64,000 nt of DNA. Source: Pseudo-nitzschia pungens. Lineage: Eukaryota; Bacillariophyta; Bacillariophyceae; Bacillariales; Bacillariaceae. Location: the NCBI GenBank assembly GCA_037355855.1, contig CM074758.1, positions 9,600,135 through 9,664,134 on the forward strand, written 5' to 3'. The position numbers and the translations under genes were made by a program. The notes below the pieces were generated by a model. That model was not told the origin of the DNA. It ran no database searches and was given only the letters and a program-made list of their open reading frames with translations. Positions 59,901-64,000 of the stretch are shown here, in pieces. The stretch's first letter is position 1; each line of letters begins with the position of its first letter.

Positions 59901-62840
59901 CAGCGATATTTAAATGCAATAACAGGCCACTCTATTGTCAGAAGTCTTATTTCATGATTCCTGTTTGATCTTAATCGTAAATTGTTCGATATAATGTAGC
60001 GGATGGAAGTTCTTTGACGGGAACAATTCCTAGTGAGGTTGCATTGTTGTTGGACTTGACATATTTGAATTTTTGTAAGTTTTTCTATAATTTCAGGTTG
60101 ATGTTGGTGTTGGAAAGAGGAAGTTTTGATACTGAGATCAAACAGAGGCCCATTCTTGTATTGTGTCTTTTCTGTTTGTTGCAAGACTTATTCTTTTTTC
60201 TCTATCCTTCTCTCTATGTATTTCATAACGTCCTGAATTTCAATGCGGTAACCTTCTACACCTGTCAATATTGCTTTGCAGATGGAAATGAATTGGGAGG
60301 AAGCATTCCAACTGAGATAGGATTGATGACACAGTTGCGAACATTGGGCTTTGGTGAGTTCCTGCAGCTGGTATTTTTTCACATCTATGGTACTGGAAAA
60401 TGGCTCTTTTGCATCAACAATTGTAAAAGAATCAGTGACTCTGTAGGTGTCTGTTGTATTTTAAATATGATAATAAATCTGATGATTGTCATGTTTTTCT
60501 TGTTCAATTTGGTGTCGAAGGTGATCTGAACTTGATTGGTACCATCCCAAGTGAGGTTGGAATGATGACAAATTTGGGATTGTTGAATTTATGTAAGATG
60601 CTGCTGCAGTTGGTTACTAATTGTGACACTTTTCTTGAATGGATGTTTCACCAGGCAGTTGTGACAGTTGGGGTTTGTCATAAACCTATGTTGTACTTAT
60701 GTGCCATATAATCCTGATTGTCTCTTTCATTCATAAATATTTTGTTGCAGATGGAAACAAATTGACTGGAGGCATGCCCAGCGAGATTGGGTTATTGTCA
60801 GAATTGACGTTTTTGGATTTTGGTAAGTTTTTGTTGAACAGTTTTCCATATGTGTTGTTTGGTGACACAGATCTATGCAAGTGATATTCAAAGTCAAATG
60901 AAGGCTATTCAGTTTTTGTTGTTGTTTGCAGTGTAGGACCGTGATTCTTATTTGATGTTTTTTGTTTATTTTTACATATTGTGAACTCAGCTTATAATGG
61001 CTTGAATGGAGTAATTCCCAGTGAGATTGGTTTATTGTCACAATTGACACGTTTATTTTTTTGTAAGTTTTTGTTGAAAAGTTTTCCATGTGTGTTGTTT
61101 GGTGACACAAATCTATTCAAGTGGCTTTCAAATACGAATTACAGTGTTTGTTGTTTGTTTGTTGTCAGGAATTTTGATCCTCAATTTATATTACCTATTT
61201 TATCATTTACAATTTGTCTAAGGGAACAATTCTCTGACAGGAAGGATTCCCAGTGAGATTGGATTGATGACACAACTGGTATATTTCGATGCAGGTGAGT
61301 TTTTCTGAGAATCCTCGATTGACACTATTTCGAAAGAAGAGTGATTTCAAGTCTACTCTTCTACAAACAGAGGCTGCCTTTGTTGATTGTTTGCAGTATG
61401 GGATCTTGATTCTCACTTTATATTTTCTTGTACCCATACACATTGTGAACTCAGCTTATAATGGCTTGAATGGAGTAATTCCCAGTGAGATTGGTTTATT
61501 GTCAAAATTGATATATTTGAATTTTGGTAAGTTTTTGTTGCAGTGTCTTCATGCATTGGTTTGTTGTGAGATGACTTTTTGCCAGCGATATTTAAATGCA
61601 ATAACAGGCCACTCTATTGTCAGAAGTCTTATTTCATGATTCCTGTTTGATCTTAATCGTAAATTGTTCGATATAATGTAGCGGATGGAAGTTCTTTGAC
61701 GGGAACAATTCCTAGTGAGGTTGGATTGTTGTTGGACTTGACATATTTGAATTTTTGTAAGTTTTTCTATAATTTCAGGTTGATGTTGGTGTTGGAAAGA
61801 GGAAGTTTTGATACTGAGATCAAACAGAGGCCCATTCTTGTATTGTGTCTTTTCTGTTTGTTGCAAGACTTATTCTTTTTTCTCTATCCTTCTCTCTATG
61901 TATTTCATAACGTCCTGAATTTCAATGCGGTAACCTTCTACACCTGTCAATATTGCTTTGCAGATGGAAATGAATTGGGAGGAAGCATTCCAACTGAGAT
62001 AGGATTGATGACACAGTTGCGAACATTGGACTTTGGTGAGTTCCTGCAGCTGGTATTTTTTCACATCTATGGTACTGGAAAATGGCTCTTTTGCATCAAC
62101 AATTGTAAAAGAATCAGTGACTCTGTAGGTGTCTGTTGTATTTTAAATATGATAATAAATCTGATGATTGTCATGTTTTTCTTGTTCAATTTGGTGTCGA
62201 AGGTGATCTGAACTTGATTGGTACCATCCCAAGTGAGGTTGGAATGATGACAAATTTGGGATTGTTGAATTTATGTAAGATGCTGCTGCAGTTGGTTACT
62301 AATTGTGACACTTTTCTTGAATGGATGTTTCACCAGGCAGTTGTGACAGTTGGGGTTTGTCATAAACCTATGTTGTACTTATGTGCCATATAATCCTGAT
62401 TGTCTCTTTCATTCATAAATATTTTGTTGCAGATGGAAACAAATTGACTGGAGGCATGCCCAGCGAGATCGGATTCTTGACAAAATTGACTGCTCTGAAC
62501 ATTTGTAAGTCTTCGGTGTTTTTTACCGTGATTTTAAATCTTAGAGAAATGCAAAGCACAAATCTTGATTGTGATTGTTTGTTCTCTATGTAAGCTGACA
62601 GTTTTCATCTTTCAACAACTTGGATACTGTTTAGCTAATGGCCCGAAGTTGAGCTTCCCAATTGAAATGGAGCTGTTAAAACAATTGACAATTGATGGTG
62701 AATCATGGCTTCCTGACCATACCATGGATCCCATAGGTGATGTTTCATGGCTTGCCGAAAATACCATGGAGCCCACAGGTAATTTTTCATCCTTTGATAC
62801 AACAGCAGAGAACTCCCTCAGCCTTGCTGACATTGACTAA
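56947..62840 (+). CDS. Multi-pass membrane LRR receptor-like protein with a Notch-type LNR, 17 exons
   Basis: Exons read by GT-AG sites and frame: 56947-57822, 57923-59006, then LRR exons 59295-59366, 59534-59605, 59773-59844, 60000-60074, 60282-60353, 60521-60592, 60751-60822, 60991-61062, 61223-61294, 61455-61526, 61682-61756, 61964-62035, 62203-62274, 62433-62504, and last exon 62635-62840. The sum is 3180 nt, 1059 residues. Five hydrophobic stretches lie in about residues 69-290 and a sixth at about 345-362. A Lin-12/Notch-like repeat (CNSYEGDGVCNEFFN, DYDRGDCCAATC) is at about 493-523. Fourteen plant-type LRRs (LTGTIPSEIGLMTQLTYLNF pattern) follow, one per exon, then a Ser/Thr/Asp-rich tail. 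No kinase is visible. The start is chosen at CCAATGGAAACAACC; an in-frame ATG-less extension to 56791 exists. A ligand-sensing surface protein is likely. LTR pieces of a Copia family flank it on both sides. Confidence 0.85.
59708..60787 (+). repeat. Segmental duplication within the LRR gene, first copy
   Basis: About 1080 bp covering LRR exons 59773, 60000, 60282, 60521 and the start of 60751, with their introns. It recurs at a constant offset of 1682 bases with only a handful of substitutions (for example SEVALL against SEVGLL, and KLTYL against KLIYL). Confidence 0.92.
61390..62469 (+). repeat. Segmental duplication within the LRR gene, second copy
   Basis: Near-identical copy of 59708-60787. 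It ends inside the LRR exon 62433-62504, which then continues with a different sequence (GFLTKLTALNI), so this exon is chimeric. About 600 bases with two other LRR exons separate the copies. Confidence 0.92.
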
Positions 62841-62864
62841 TCAGCCGCAATCTCAAAACAGTTG

Positions 62865-63109
62865 TGTCAAATTGTAACCAAAATCGGTTATCGTTTGACA
62901 AACCCTTAACCTTACATACATTACATATGAACGTTCGCACATCAGACTGCGCGAAAAGAAAACAAATAATTTTCTACTGGGTTTACAGTACAAGAAAACA
63001 CAAACAGCAGCAGCAGCAAACACCCAGTAGAATTAACAAGAGAGCAACGTCGATTTCACGACAAGGTTGTTGTCCTCACATCTTTAGTTTAACTCCGATT
63101 TAATACCTT
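62865..63109 (+). repeat. Diverged 5' part of a Copia LTR (U3-R-like)
   Basis: Starts TGTCAAATTGTAACCAAAAT, 24 bases after the LRR gene stop, and follows the first 235-240 positions of the 26759 LTR in the same orientation, ending near CCGATTTAATACC. The remainder of the LTR is missing. Confidence 0.9.
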
Positions 63110-63269
63110 TAACAAGTTGTATAACTGGAAATTATGAGCTCTTATCGTTCTATCGATCTAAACATGTGTTCTCTCTCTTTTACATGGTCTCTCGCGATAA
63201 GTGTGTATGTTGCTCGATTGTTTATCTTCTTCAGTTAATACTTCAACTGTGTTCTTTGTGTTCTTTGGG

Positions 63270-63374
63270 AGGACAATAATACCTGGAACGGCCTTGCAAC
63301 AGGGAGCTTGGTGTTCCAGTGTAGAATTAAAACTGTAACAGCGTCGATTCGGTCTTCTCGTCGTCGTCGTCGTC
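63270..63374 (-). repeat. Inverted fragment of the Copia leader
   Basis: ATACCTGGAACGGCCTTGCA and GAGCTTGGTGTTCCAGTGTA are the reverse complement of about 27338-27425 of the intact Copia leader. It ends in a CGTCGTCGT run equivalent to the CGA microsatellite there, which then passes straight into the G-rich array. Confidence 0.85.
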
Positions 63375-64000
63375 GTTGGGGTTGTTGGGGTTGGGGTTGG
63401 GTGTTGTTGGGGTTGGGGTTGGGGTTGGGGTTGTTGGGGTTGGGGTTGGGGTTGGGGTTGTTGGGGTTGTTGGGGTTGTTGGGGTTGGGGTTGTTGGGGT
63501 TGGGGTTGTTGTTGGGGTTGGGGTTGTTGGGGTTGTTGGGGTTGGGGTTGTTGGGGTTGGGGTTGTTGGGGTTGGGGTTGTTGGTTGGGGTTGTTGGGGT
63601 TGGGGTTGTTGGGGTTGGGGTTGTTGTTGTTGGGGTTGGGTTGTTGGGGTTGGGGTTGTTGGGGTTGTTGTTGTTGGGGTTGTTGGGGTTGGGGTTGTTG
63701 GGGTTGTTGGGGTTGGGGTTGTTGGGGTTTGTTGGGGTTGGGGTTTGTTGTTGTTGGGTTGGGGTTGTTGTTGTTGTTGGGGTTGGGGTTGTTGGGGTTG
63801 GGGTTGGGGTTGTTGTTGTTGGGGTTGGGGTTTGTTGGGGTTGTTGGGGTTGGGGTTGTTGGGGTTGGGGTTGTTGGGGTTGTTGGGGTTGGGGTTGTTG
63901 GGGTTGGGGTTGTTGGGGTTGGGGTTGTTGGGGTTGTTGTTGTTGGGGTTGGGGTTGTTGTTGGGGTTGGGGTTGTTGGGGTTGGGGTTGTTGGGGTTGG
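63375..64000 (+). repeat. G-rich TTGGGG/TTG tandem array, runs off the window
   Basis: More than 600 bases made only of GGGGTT, GTT and rare variants (GGGTTT), in irregular order such as GGGGTTGTTGGGGTTGGGG. The G-rich strand points to the right edge. Strong G-quadruplex potential. It may be a minisatellite or subtelomere-like array; the irregular TTG spacing argues against a plain telomere. No gene. Confidence 0.9.

Noticed and set aside
63375..64000. True telomere at the right edge
   Set aside because: Units are irregular mixtures of GGGGTT and GTT, and a similar short array exists internally at 20713, so a telomere cannot be claimed.

Overview
The window looks like nuclear DNA from a pennate diatom. 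The evidence is long intron-poor ORFs beside genes with short GT-AG introns, low-complexity proteins rich in Asn, Ser, Thr and Gln, two Copia-type LTR retrotransposons of the kind common in diatoms, and several protein types that I recall as diatom-specific or diatom-expanded. No bacterial, organellar, tRNA or rRNA gene was seen. Repeats and mobile DNA make up well over half of the window.

Layout. 1-1060 is the 5' part of an unrecognised zinc-knuckle gene on the minus strand that runs off the left edge. 1061-3292 is AT-rich, repeat-rich spacer with tandem repeats and a foldback. 3295-7983 is a complete-looking two-gene Tc1/mariner (IS630-type) transposon: a DD34E transposase and a Cys-rich partner, convergent, with long terminal inverted repeats and a second inverted repeat just behind both stop codons. 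8407-9195 is a small spliced four-helix membrane protein. 12030-20219 encodes a 2729-residue low-complexity membrane protein. 22416-23810 encodes a Vgb/SMP-30-like beta-propeller enzyme and is bracketed by two inverted copies of a 650-670 bp element (20918-21587 and 25296-25943). 26391-35457 is a Copia retrotransposon with extra LTR pieces at both ends, and 36124-37002 is a fukutin/LicD-like membrane enzyme. 37227-38192 is a cluster of MITEs. 38440-44769 is a second, young Copia element on the minus strand that ends 100 bp from an alpha/beta-hydrolase gene (44869-47246, one intron). 47752-48744 is a probable diatom-specific protein. 49773-51410 may be a decayed TA-target transposon. 52447-54467 is a three-exon Sec14-like gene. 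55945-63109 holds a 17-exon LRR receptor-like gene lying between two LTR fragments of the first Copia family. 63375-64000 is a G-rich TTGGGG-like array that runs off the right edge.

The main themes are as follows. The LRR gene sits in an R-U5 ... U3-R arrangement of LTR pieces, has one LRR per 72-75 nt phase-1 exon, and carries a very recent 1.08 kb internal duplication. Three TIR families target TA dinucleotides: CTACGTAATTC/CTACAAAATTC, CTACCTCTGGTCC and CCCGTNGAAAAC. A short motif family, GTAAGGTTAC/GTAAGATTAC, is scattered through intergenic DNA and an intron. In one MITE copy it is present as an exact 6 bp addition relative to its relative, so it may be an insertion or excision scar. Functions come from motifs read by eye; no database search was possible.
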